Shown piece after piece: positions 1 to 9,800 of a stretch of 9,800 nt of DNA (position 1 is the first letter of the stretch; each line of letters begins with the position of its first letter). The DNA is taken from contig DATFRS010000416.1 of assembly GCA_035263065.1 (NCBI GenBank), positions 1 through 9,800 of the forward strand, written 5' to 3'. This DNA is from Dokdonella_A sp035263065 (GTDB taxonomy: Bacteria; Pseudomonadota; Gammaproteobacteria; Xanthomonadales; Rhodanobacteraceae). The notes beneath the pieces are model-generated. The model saw only the letters and a program-made list of their open reading frames with translations. It did not search any database and was not told where the DNA came from. Made by a program: the position numbers and the translations under genes.

Positions 1-2146
<2,146 letters not shown>

Positions 2147-2206
2147 CGGAGCGTCCGATGGATCGTTCGGTAAAACGCCGTTTGGCGCCCGATCACGACA
2201 CGCCCC

Positions 2207-2752
2207 TCAGCGCAGGATGTCGTGCAGGAACGCGCGTGCGAAGCGCCAGTCGCGGCTCAGCGTGCGCTCGGTGACGCCGAGGATCTCGGCGATGCGCGGC
2301 AGCGGCAGGCCCGCGAAGTAGTGCAGCGTGACGAGCTCGGCCGCGCGCGGATCGTCCTGTTCGAGGCGCTTGAGCGCTTCGTCGAGCTCGATCGCGCGGC
2401 CCGCCGTCGCGTCGGCGATCGCCTCGTCGTCGTCGAGCTCGACCGGCACGACGCCGCTGCCGCGCTTGATGCGCAGGCGCTGCCGCGCGCGGTCGACGAG
2501 GATGTGCCGCATCGCCTGCGCGGCATAGCTGAAGAACTGCGCGGGGGTCGCGAACGTGCGCTCGTGCCCGCTGCAGACCTTCATGTAGAGCTCGTGCACG
2601 AGCGCGGTCGTGTTGAGCGTCGCGCCGTCGTTCTTCGCGAGCTCGCGGCTCGCCATCGACTTCAGGCGATCGTAGACCTCGACGAACAGCGCGTCGGCGG
2701 TATCCGGCGGCGCCGGCCGTGTCGTTGGTCCGCGGGTCTCGGGTCCGGGCAC
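2207..2752 (-). CDS. ECF sigma factor, TIGR02999/ECF43-like, kinase-associated
   Basis: RNA polymerase sigma factor of 181 residues, a normal length for ECF factors. Region 2 spans about 20-90 (ALFVEVYDRLKSMASREL, then TALVHELYMKV and FFSYAAQAMRHILVDRARQR). Region 4 spans about 125-178, with a helix-turn-helix in LPRIAEILGVTERTLSRDW. The block ATLNTTALVHE and the AMRHILVDRAR stretch are typical of the TIGR02999 group. Region 2.2, normally acidic (DAED-like), reads Asn47-Thr-Thr-Ala50, as expected for a sigma factor that is inactive until a kinase phosphorylates a Thr there. No anti-sigma gene is visible; instead a Ser/Thr kinase follows on the same strand. GTG 2752 is chosen because a perfect GGAGG lies 7 bases upstream and a TAGAAT box lies just before that. 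An in-frame ATG at 2806 has no ribosome site and would place the promoter inside the gene. The open frame continues much further upstream, but only as antisense shadow of the beta-helix gene. Confidence 0.93.
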   Translation of the reverse strand: MPGPETRGPTTRPAPPDTADALFVEVYDRLKSMASRELAKNDGATLNTTALVHELYMKVCSGHERTFATPAQFFSYAAQAMRHILVDRARQRLRIKRGSGVVPVELDDDEAIADATAGRAIELDEALKRLEQDDPRAAELVTLHYFAGLPLPRIAEILGVTERTLSRDWRFARAFLHDILR

Positions 2753-2759
2753 CGTGAGT

Positions 2760-2764
2760 CCTCC
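2760..2764 (-). promoter_or_regulatory. Ribosome binding site that fixes the GTG start of the ECF sigma gene
   Basis: On the minus strand GGAGG (inside GGGGAGGA) lies 7 bases before GTG 2752. No comparable site precedes the in-frame ATG at 2806, so this site decides the start. Confidence 0.8.
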
Positions 2765-2772
2765 CCGCGGCG

Positions 2773-2778
2773 ATTCTA
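2773..2778 (-). promoter_or_regulatory. Putative -10 box (TAGAAT) of the sigma-kinase operon
   Basis: On the minus strand TAGAAT matches five of six bases of the sigma-70 -10 consensus, in a region otherwise nearly all G and C. It would start transcription near 2766, giving a very short leader that holds the GGAGG site. A -35 box is not convincing: TGCACC at a 17-base spacing matches only three bases. The inference rests on position and the box alone. Confidence 0.4.
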
Positions 2779-2866
2779 GTCCTGCCGCGCGCCGCGGTGC
2801 AGGCATGTCTGGGTCCGCCGCCCGATGTCGTTCTTGTCGGTGCCAGAGCTGCACAAGGGAGGAATC

Positions 2867-4624
2867 ATGGCCAGGCACTCGAAACGCGCGGTTGCGCTTG
2901 CGATCGTCGCGGCAACGCTCGTCGGCACGGCGTCCGCGGCGCCGGACGGCTTCATCGTCTACAAGGTCGGCGCGGCGGCGGAATGCACGTTCCACACGAT
3001 CCAGGAAGCCGTCGACGCGGCGGCTGCGCATCCGGGCGTCGATCTCGTGTGGATCGCGATGGATCAGGACTACACCGACCAGCACGTCGTCGTCGCCGAC
3101 CAGGACGTCGACATCCAGGGCGGCTTCACCGACTGCTTCGACAACGACAACGGCCCGGAGCAGACCAAGCTCGTCGGCACCTCGGGCCACAGCGTGCTCG
3201 AGATCGAAGGCACGAGCAACGTGTTCGTCCAGAACCTCGAGATCACCGGCGCGGTCATGGACGAGGATCACTCGGGCGGCGGCATCTACTTTGGCGGTCA
3301 GGGCAGCCTGACGCTGCAGACGAGCTGGGTGCATCTCAATCAGGCCGGCTACGGCGGCGGCATCGACGTGAGCCCTTCGGGCCAGACGACGGTGACGCTG
3401 ACCGGTTCGGTCGTGTCGGCCAACACCGCGCTCGTCTCGGGCGGCGGCATCCGCATCGAGGGCGACACGACGCTCAACGTCGAGCATGCGAACGACGGCG
3501 TGCAGTTCGACTTCGTGACGAACAACCACGCCCTCGGCCACAACAACATCGGTTTCGGCGGCGGCATCGAGGTGCTCGGTCCCGCGGTCGCGAACGTCGC
3601 GGCGGTGGTCGCGCAGAACGACGCGCAGTACGGCGGCGGCATCGCCGCGCTTGCCGGCGAGCATGGCGGCGCGCGCGTCAACCTGTATGCGGTCAATCCC
3701 GGCAGTCCCGCGGCGATCTACGAGAATGCCGCGTCGGGCACCGGCGGCGGCGTGTTCCTCAAGCCCTACGCCGACATGGGCACGAACGCCACGCTCTGCG
3801 CGCAGAACTTCGACATCCATTCCAACACCGCGAGCAACGGCGGCGCGATTTACGCCGATCTCGACGGCGACAAGGGCTCGGGCGTCCTGTTCAACGGCGC
3901 GTGCGACGGGCCGCCGCAAGGCGTCGCATGCGCGGCCGGCGTGCCGTGCAACACGATCCACGACAACACGACCGTCGACGGCTCGACGATCCTCGTGCAG
4001 TCGAAGGGGTTCTTCGCCGGCGACCGTTTCGAAATGCGGCACAACGGCGCCAACTCCGTGATCGGCGAGCTGACCGATGCGCCGACGCTGGTGACGATCT
4101 CGAACTGCCTGCTCGCCGACAACACCGTTTCCGGATCGCTGATCGAAGGCGGCACGCCCGGCGGTCTCGACATCGCCTCCGCGCTGTATCTCGACAGCTG
4201 CACGATGGCCGGCAACGCGATCGGCGCGGCCGAGGTCGTGCGCACGACGGTGTCGATCTTCGGCCTCTCGAATTCGATCGTCGATCAGCCGGGCAAGGTC
4301 ACCGTCGACGCGCCGATCGTCGCGCCGTTCCAGATCGCGTACGTGCTGTCGAACGACGTCAGCACGCTGCCGCCGATCGACGGCGTCGCGATGGGCGAGC
4401 CGACGTTCGTCGACGCGGCGAACGGCGACTACCGCCTCCAGCCGACGTCGCTCGGCGTCGATTTCGCGCCGGTCGGCACGACGCCGTTCGATCTCGACGG
4501 CCTGCCGCGCGCGGTCGATCTCGGCGCGGCCGGAAACCTGTGGGGTCCGATGGATCTCGGCGCCTACGAGATCCAGGGCGGGACCGTCGTGGACGACACG
4601 ATCTTCGGCGACGGTTTCGACTGA
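2867..4624 (+). CDS. Secreted right-handed beta-helix protein, upstream paralogue
   Basis: Protein of 585 residues. A signal peptide (basic MARHSKR, hydrophobic core, ASA cleavage after residue 24) sends it out of the cytoplasm. The body is a right-handed parallel beta-helix. It opens with GFIVYKVGAAAEC and TIQEAVDAAAAHPG, the usual first-turn motif, and carries GGGI/GGGV/GGAI turns near residues 137, 163, 192, 231, 256, 293 and 325, like chlamydial Pmp repeats. A DLDGDKG loop at 331-337 resembles DxDxDG calcium sites. Eight cysteines, all matched in the next gene, suggest disulfides. Near the C-terminus, DLGAYEIQ (563-570) resembles the end of choice-of-anchor Q domains, and the final 15 residues end TIFGDGFD. 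ATG 2867 is chosen because AGGGAGGA lies just upstream and the signal peptide starts there; an in-frame ATG at 2825 would put 14 residues before it with no ribosome site. Substrate, if any, is unknown: no lyase or hydrolase active site was recognised. Surface adhesin or structural role is possible. Confidence 0.92.
   Translation: MARHSKRAVALAIVAATLVGTASAAPDGFIVYKVGAAAECTFHTIQEAVDAAAAHPGVDLVWIAMDQDYTDQHVVVADQDVDIQGGFTDCFDNDNGPEQTKLVGTSGHSVLEIEGTSNVFVQNLEITGAVMDEDHSGGGIYFGGQGSLTLQTSWVHLNQAGYGGGIDVSPSGQTTVTLTGSVVSANTALVSGGGIRIEGDTTLNVEHANDGVQFDFVTNNHALGHNNIGFGGGIEVLGPAVANVAAVVAQNDAQYGGGIAALAGEHGGARVNLYAVNPGSPAAIYENAASGTGGGVFLKPYADMGTNATLCAQNFDIHSNTASNGGAIYADLDGDKGSGVLFNGACDGPPQGVACAAGVPCNTIHDNTTVDGSTILVQSKGFFAGDRFEMRHNGANSVIGELTDAPTLVTISNCLLADNTVSGSLIEGGTPGGLDIASALYLDSCTMAGNAIGAAEVVRTTVSIFGLSNSIVDQPGKVTVDAPIVAPFQIAYVLSNDVSTLPPIDGVAMGEPTFVDAANGDYRLQPTSLGVDFAPVGTTPFDLDGLPRAVDLGAAGNLWGPMDLGAYEIQGGTVVDDTIFGDGFD
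4577..4621 (+). other. Conserved 15-residue C-terminal tail ending TIFGDGFD (candidate sorting signal)
   Basis: The last 15 residues (571-585) of the first beta-helix protein are GGTVVDDTIFGDGFD. They follow directly on DLGAYEIQ, where choice-of-anchor proteins of other bacteria carry an anchor such as LPXTG or PEP-CTERM. The same tail, with two changes, ends the next gene. I recall similar IFxxGF(D/E) endings in secreted proteins of Lysobacterales, but this cannot be checked here. The role as a signal is inference. Confidence 0.5.
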
Positions 4625-4667
4625 GCGAAATGCTCCGGCTCAAGGCATCAGCAACGGGAGGTGTGCC

Positions 4668-6503
4668 ATGTCGGCGATGAAGAACATGCTATCGATAGCC
4701 GCGGTTGCGACGGCGCTGGCTTCGGCGAGCGCATCCGACGCAGGCGGGTTCATCGTGTACAAGGTCGGTGCGGCGGCGGATTGTCCGTACCGTACGATTC
4801 AGGAAGCGATCGACGCAGCCGCGGCGCATCCGGGCGAGGACCTCGTCTGGATCGCGCACGACCAGGCGTACACGAACCAGGAAGTCTTCATCGCCGACCA
4901 GGACGTCGACATCACCGGCGGCTTCGACGACTGCGACGACATCGATCCCGGCACGGACTCGACGACGATCATGGGCAACGGCAGCGGCGGCGCCGCCGTG
5001 TTCACGATCCGCGGCGCGAGCAAGGTGTTCTTCGGCAACCTCGCGATCCTCGGCGCGCATCGCGACGGCGACGCGAGCGGCGGCGGCATCGACTACGACG
5101 GCGAGGGCCAGGTGCAGACACAGTATCTCGCCGTCAGCCAGAACTCCGCGGGCTACGGCGGCGGCATCAACATGAAAGGCGAGGGTGCCGGCGCGACGCT
5201 CGAGCTGCTGCACGACACACTCTTCATCGGCAACACCGCATCGACGTCGGGCGGCGGCATCCGCCTCGAAGGTGAGGCGCGGCTCATCGCGGTCGCACCC
5301 TCGACGTTCATCGCGATCAACCACGCGCCGAACGGCTACGGCGGCGGCATCGAGGTGCTCGGGCCCGCGCAGGCCGACATCGGCTCGGCCGGCGACGGCG
5401 AGAACGGCGTCGTCCAGAGCAACGACGCGCAGTACGGCGGCGGCATCGCGGCGCTCGCGATCAACGACCTCGAAGATCCGCTCGTGCGCCTCTTCACCGT
5501 CGATCCCGCGCATCCGGTCCAGATCGCGAACAACTCCGCGTCGGCCACCGGCGGTGGGATCTATCTCAAGCCGCGATTCGGCCCGTTCCCGGATACCTAC
5601 ATCACCAACGCGATCCTCTGCGCCTACGATTTCCGCATGCGCGACAACGTCGCGCAAGAGGGAAGCGCGATCTACGCCGACGAGGATTCGGACGTCGGCG
5701 GCGGCGCGAGCGGAAGCAGCGTGGCGCTGAACACCAATCCGACCTTCACGTTCCGGGGCACCGACACGCAGCCCTGCGTCACGCCGGTACCGCCGCCCGC
5801 GCTCGGCGCCGTCGCGTGCGCCGACGGCGCGCCGTGCAACGAGATCGACGACAACATCGCCGAGGATCTCGGCGGAAACCCGACGCCGGGCGCGGCGATC
5901 CTCGTGCAGACGAATGGCCAGCTCATCGCCGACCGCTTCAGCCTGCGCGGCAACGAGGGTGCGCACGCGATCCGGCTGGTCGAGTTCTATCAGGCTGACC
6001 TCGGCGACTGCCTGCTCGCGCAGAACGCCACGAACGAGCTCGTCGAGGCGAACGACGGCTATCAGCTCAAGATGGACAGCTGCACGATCGCCGGCAACGC
6101 GATCGCTGCGCCGTCGGCCATCCACGTCGCCGCACAGTTCCTCGAAGTCACCCACGGCATCATCGATCAACCGGATGTGCAGGCGATCGATTTCGCGGGC
6201 GAGCCCGACAATCTGACGCTGCAGTACGTGCTAGCCAACGACACGTCCGGCATGTCGGGTCTCGACCTCATCTCGGGCCGGCCGACGTTCGTCGATGCGG
6301 CCGGCGGCGATTTCCATCTGCAGCCGGATTCGCTCGGCGTCGACTACGCGCCTGCGGCCGGCGGCAACGACCTCGACCGACATCCGCACGATGTCGACCT
6401 GCCCGACGAGCCGAATGCATTCGGTCCGCGCGATCTCGGCGCGTACGAGATCCAGGGCGGCACCGTCGTCGACGATACGATCTTCCGCAACGGCTTCGAC
6501 TGA
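4668..6503 (+). CDS. Secreted right-handed beta-helix protein, downstream paralogue
   Basis: Protein of 611 residues and a tandem paralogue of the gene 43 bases upstream, most likely in the same transcript. A GGAGG 6 bases before ATG 4668 supports this start; ATG 4677 is a weaker alternative. The signal peptide probably cleaves after Ala22 or Ala25. The first mature block (GFIVYKVGAAADC, TIQEAIDAAAAHPG, DLVWIA, IADQDVDI, GGF, DC) is nearly the same as in its neighbour, and the GGGI turns start at equivalent places (138 and 164). The middle diverges: it holds an extra stretch with a Pro-rich VTPVPPPALG segment before the shared CADGAPCNEIDDN motif. The DxDxDxG loop recurs at 338-344 (DEDSDVG). 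All eight cysteines align with those of the neighbour. The end is DLGAYEIQ followed by a tail ending TIFRNGFD. No enzymatic active site is recognised. Export is strongly supported, while final location and function are unknown. Confidence 0.92.
   Translation: MSAMKNMLSIAAVATALASASASDAGGFIVYKVGAAADCPYRTIQEAIDAAAAHPGEDLVWIAHDQAYTNQEVFIADQDVDITGGFDDCDDIDPGTDSTTIMGNGSGGAAVFTIRGASKVFFGNLAILGAHRDGDASGGGIDYDGEGQVQTQYLAVSQNSAGYGGGINMKGEGAGATLELLHDTLFIGNTASTSGGGIRLEGEARLIAVAPSTFIAINHAPNGYGGGIEVLGPAQADIGSAGDGENGVVQSNDAQYGGGIAALAINDLEDPLVRLFTVDPAHPVQIANNSASATGGGIYLKPRFGPFPDTYITNAILCAYDFRMRDNVAQEGSAIYADEDSDVGGGASGSSVALNTNPTFTFRGTDTQPCVTPVPPPALGAVACADGAPCNEIDDNIAEDLGGNPTPGAAILVQTNGQLIADRFSLRGNEGAHAIRLVEFYQADLGDCLLAQNATNELVEANDGYQLKMDSCTIAGNAIAAPSAIHVAAQFLEVTHGIIDQPDVQAIDFAGEPDNLTLQYVLANDTSGMSGLDLISGRPTFVDAAGGDFHLQPDSLGVDYAPAAGGNDLDRHPHDVDLPDEPNAFGPRDLGAYEIQGGTVVDDTIFRNGFD
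6456..6500 (+). other. Second copy of the C-terminal tail, ending TIFRNGFD
   Basis: Residues 597-611 of the second beta-helix protein are GGTVVDDTIFRNGFD, 13 of 15 identical to the tail of the first. The identity extends back through DLGAYEIQ, while the sequence just before it (about 20-40 residues upstream) is much less alike. The two codon stretches differ at several silent positions, so the match is held at protein level and is not just a recent DNA copy. Confidence 0.5.
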
Positions 6504-6509
6504 GCCGCC

Positions 6510-8066
<1,557 letters not shown>

Positions 8067-8071
8067 GACGG

Positions 8072-8076
8072 CCTCC
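8072..8076 (-). promoter_or_regulatory. Ribosome binding site supporting the TTG start of the monooxygenase
   Basis: On the minus strand GGAGG (within GGGGAGG) lies 5 bases before TTG 8066. No ATG or GTG is available near the start of the FAD-binding strand, so this site decides the unusual start. Confidence 0.7.
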
Positions 8077-8104
8077 CCGAGCGACCCCGGGGAATACTAA
8101 ACCA

Positions 8105-8131
8105 GCCGGCCGCCTCGGGCAGGCGGCCGGC
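8105..8131 (-). terminator. Strong hairpin downstream of the small secreted-protein gene
   Basis: A perfect 11-base inverted repeat, GCCGGCCGCCT and AGGCGGCCGGC, encloses a 5-base loop (8116-8120). Read on the minus strand it follows the TAG stop at 8147-8149 by about 15 bases, and the bases after it (GGTTTAGTATT) are T-rich but not a true T run. It probably ends or weakens transcription of the small gene before the monooxygenase. The TAGTAT just after it (8094-8099) could serve as a -10 box for the monooxygenase; no clear -35 is seen. Confidence 0.6.
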
Positions 8132-8146
8132 CGCTCGCGCGAACGT

Positions 8147-8677
8147 CTAGTGGCCCGCGGCGCCGCCGCCCATGAAGCATTGCGGATGCGGGGTGCCCGG
8201 CGACGGCGACCCGACGCAGTTGCCGCGCTTCCATTCGTCGAGCTGGGTCTTCGTGCCCTGATGCGCCTCGACTTCCTGCGCGTAGGTGTGGCAGGTCGTG
8301 ACCGGGATGTGCGAGCCGATCGGCGCCTTGTTCGTGCAGATGACGCGGTCGCGGTCGCGCTTGGTCAGGATCGAGTTGACGACTTCCTGGTCGTTGAAGA
8401 GCTTGACCTTGGTGTCCTGGCTCATCGACGAGACGCTGCCGTACTGCTCGAAGAGGGCGGTCATCTCGGTCAGGCTCTGGTCGATCTGGCCGCGTTCCTT
8501 CGGCTGCACGAACTCGTAGCGGCCGCCTTTCTGCATTTCGTTGCGGATGTTCTCCGAGACGACGGCGAAGCTTTCCTTGGTATCCGCGTTCAGCGCCTTC
8601 TCGTGGTAGTTCTCCTTGGCGAAGGCGTGTAAAGCCGCAAGCGACAGGACGAGAGCGAGGGTGAGGGCTGTCTTCAT
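8147..8677 (-). CDS. Small secreted protein of unknown function with a C-x14-C motif
   Basis: Protein of 176 residues, not assigned to a named family. A clear signal peptide (MKT, then a hydrophobic core, cleavage after AFA at residue 20) exports it to the periplasm or beyond. The mature part has a charged, probably helical region at 21-100 (EKALNADTKESFAVV..., SLTEMTALFEQYG, KVKLFNDQEVVNSIL). After it comes RDRDRVICTNKAPIGSHIP with Cys114 and Cys129 spaced by 14 residues, then Cys154 and Cys167 in a Gly/Pro-rich tail ending MGGGAAGH. I recall similar 'vC...ptGSh...C' cores in small Lysobacterales secreted proteins of unknown role, so a disulfide Cys114-Cys129 is plausible. ATG 8677 is supported by GGAG about 7 bases upstream and by the signal peptide. 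The open frame extends further upstream only as low-complexity shadow sequence. It is divergent from the EamA gene across a 250-base gap. Confidence 0.85.
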   Translation of the reverse strand: MKTALTLALVLSLAALHAFAKENYHEKALNADTKESFAVVSENIRNEMQKGGRYEFVQPKERGQIDQSLTEMTALFEQYGSVSSMSQDTKVKLFNDQEVVNSILTKRDRDRVICTNKAPIGSHIPVTTCHTYAQEVEAHQGTKTQLDEWKRGNCVGSPSPGTPHPQCFMGGGAAGH

Positions 8678-8927
8678 GGGTGAGCTCCGATGCGTGAGGG
8701 GCCTCGTGCCTCTATGTCGCCGGTGCTGCCGCACCGTGTCGGGAGGCCGCGCAGCGATGCTAGCGCCGCGTCGTCGGCTTGTAAACGAAAATCGTCGTAC
8801 TAAATGATTCGTTTCAACTTGTTCCTTCTTGTACCGACGGCTCGCGCGTGCCGACGCCGTACTGGCCCCTGGACATTGCGCCCGATTGGACCAGCCGCCG
8901 AGCTGCCATCGGCGTAGAGTCGCGACG
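8678..8927. promoter_or_regulatory. Divergent intergenic region with an AT-rich island and imperfect inverted repeat
   Basis: This 250-base gap separates two divergent genes and should hold both promoters. Bases about 8780-8830 are far richer in A and T than anything else in the window. Within it AAACGAAAATC (8783-8793) and GATTCGTTT (8806-8814) form an imperfect inverted repeat around a 12-base centre. A minus-strand TTGAAA and a plus-strand TTGTAA are possible -35 boxes, but no good -10 at the right distance is found for either. No small open frame here looks real. Confidence 0.35.
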
Positions 8928-9800
8928 ATGGCGACGACGACGCCCGCTTCGATCGAGGAACGCACCTGGTTCACCGGGATCGAGCTCCTCGTGCTCGGCG
9001 CGATCTGGGGCGCCTCGTTCCTGTTCACGCGCGTCGCGGCGCGTGACTTCGGGCCGTTCATGCTGGTCGAGATCCGCCTCGCGCTGGGTGCGCTCGTGCT
9101 GCTGCCGTTTCTCTGGCGCGCGCGCGCGAAGTTTCCGCGCGCGATCTGGCCGAAGATCGCGCTGATCGGCGCGATCAACGGCGCGATCCCGTTCGTGCTG
9201 TTCGCGTGGGCCGCGCAGCGCGCGCCGGCCGGCATCAGCGCGATCACCAACGCGATGACGGTGCTGTTCACGGCGCTGGTCGGGTTCCTCTTCTTCGGCG
9301 AGAAGATCGGCCTGCGTCGCGCGCTCGCGCTCGTCGCGGGCCTCGCCGGCGTCGTCGTGCTCGCCAGCGGCAAGACGGCCGGCGCGAGCATCGGCCTCGC
9401 GGTGCTCGCCGGCTGCGTCGCGGCATTTCTCTACGGCGTCGGCATCCAGCTCGTGCGCCGGCATCTCGGCGGCTTGCCGCCCGCCGCGGTCGCGTCGGCG
9501 ACGCTCAGCACGTCGACGCTGCTGACGCTGCCGTTCGCGCTCGCCGACTGGCCGCGGCATGCGATTCCGGCGATGTCGTGGCTCTCTGCCGGGCTGCTCG
9601 GCGTCGTCTGCACCGGCGTCGCGTTCGTCATGTATTACCGGCTGATCGCGCGCATCGGCGCGAGCCGTGCCTCCACGGTCACGTATCTCATCCCGCTGTT
9701 CGGCGTCGCGTGGGCGTGGCTGCTGCTCGACGAGCCGCTGACGCCGACGATGGCGATCGCCTGCGCCGTGATTCTCGGCAGCGTCGCGATCAGCCAGCGC
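8928..9800 (+). CDS. EamA/RhaT (DMT superfamily) inner-membrane transporter (partial, runs off right edge)
   Basis: Drug/metabolite transporter with two EamA repeats, each of five membrane helices. The 291 residues in the window cover nearly all of a usual 290-310-residue protein, so the stop is probably just outside. Helices are seen near 19-36, 44-62, 75-93, 103-122, 131-147, 153-175, 184-204, 214-236, 246-267 and 273-291. Family landmarks include GAIWGASFLFTRVA at the first helix, FFGEKIGLRRALALVAGLAGVVVL closing the first repeat, and LLLDEPLTPTMAIACAVILG closing the second. It should export small metabolites or amino acids, but the substrate cannot be predicted. ATG 8928 is the first start before the short cytoplasmic lead (MATTTPASIEERTW); it has only a weak ribosome site (TAGAG) upstream. 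Confidence 0.9.
   Translation, partial: MATTTPASIEERTWFTGIELLVLGAIWGASFLFTRVAARDFGPFMLVEIRLALGALVLLPFLWRARAKFPRAIWPKIALIGAINGAIPFVLFAWAAQRAPAGISAITNAMTVLFTALVGFLFFGEKIGLRRALALVAGLAGVVVLASGKTAGASIGLAVLAGCVAAFLYGVGIQLVRRHLGGLPPAAVASATLSTSTLLTLPFALADWPRHAIPAMSWLSAGLLGVVCTGVAFVMYYRLIARIGASRASTVTYLIPLFGVAWAWLLLDEPLTPTMAIACAVILGSVAISQR

Noticed and set aside
2147..2206. Possible stop-codon readthrough fusing sigma factor and kinase, since both share one frame
   Set aside because: The same frame occurs by chance in one of three cases. A GTG start with the usual N-terminal kinase leader follows the stop, and separate genes are the norm for this pair.
3270..3850. Recurring ggcggcggcatc stretches as a DNA repeat array or CRISPR
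   Set aside because: The spacing is irregular (75-117 bases) and always in frame. They simply encode the GGGI turns of the beta-helix.
2753..4042. Long minus-strand open frame continuing upstream of the sigma factor
   Set aside because: It is antisense to the first beta-helix gene; the Arg/Asp/Val-rich composition is typical of a GC-rich shadow frame. The GGAGG site places the sigma start at 2752.
4689..6170. 493-residue minus-strand open frame
   Set aside because: It lies entirely opposite the second beta-helix gene, has low-complexity Arg/Asp/Val/Ala content and no recognisable domain.
8678..9560. Minus-strand open frames opposite the EamA gene and upstream extension of the small secreted protein
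   Set aside because: The signal peptide starting at 8677 and the clear membrane-helix coding on the plus strand explain the region. The minus frames are Arg/Glu/Ala-rich shadow.

Overview
The window is very GC-rich bacterial DNA with tight gene packing, GC-biased third codon positions and some GTG and TTG starts. An ECF sigma factor next to a TPR-tailed Ser/Thr kinase, a TAGAAT-type -10 box, and secreted proteins ending in a short '...IFxxGFD' tail all suggest a gammaproteobacterium of the Lysobacterales (Xanthomonadales), perhaps a Dokdonella- or Rhodanobacteraceae-like organism. That placement comes from recalled family traits, not from a search.

Layout. (1) Positions 1-2752, minus strand: a small ECF sigma factor (2207-2752) followed, 60 bases downstream, by a transmembrane Ser/Thr protein kinase with a TPR-rich C-terminal half that runs off the left edge. 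(2) Positions 2867-6503, plus strand, divergent from the sigma gene: two tandem, clearly paralogous secreted right-handed beta-helix proteins separated by 43 bases. Each has a signal peptide, GGGI-type helix-turn repeats, eight matching cysteines and a nearly identical C-terminal block. (3) Positions 6510-8677, minus strand: a group A FAD-dependent aromatic monooxygenase (convergent with the second beta-helix gene, only 6 bases between stops) and, upstream of it, a small secreted protein of unknown function. A strong hairpin lies between them. (4) Positions 8928-9800, plus strand: an EamA/RhaT-type drug/metabolite transporter cut by the right edge.

How the parts may work together. The sigma factor lacks the acidic residues normally found in region 2.2 and carries Asn-Thr-Thr-Ala instead. 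This matches the kinase-activated sigma factors (EcfP/PknT of Vibrio, EcfK/PknS of Xanthomonas), so the adjacent kinase probably switches it on by phosphorylation, with the TPR half as a probable periplasmic sensor. The divergent beta-helix pair is an obvious but unproven candidate target. In both beta-helix proteins a DLGAYE segment, like that of 'choice-of-anchor' domains, is followed directly by a conserved 15-residue tail ending in GFD, sitting where other bacteria carry a sorting or anchoring signal. The kinase-sigma module plus the tailed beta-helix pair is the most interesting part of the window. The monooxygenase, the small secreted protein and the EamA transporter look like unrelated single genes.
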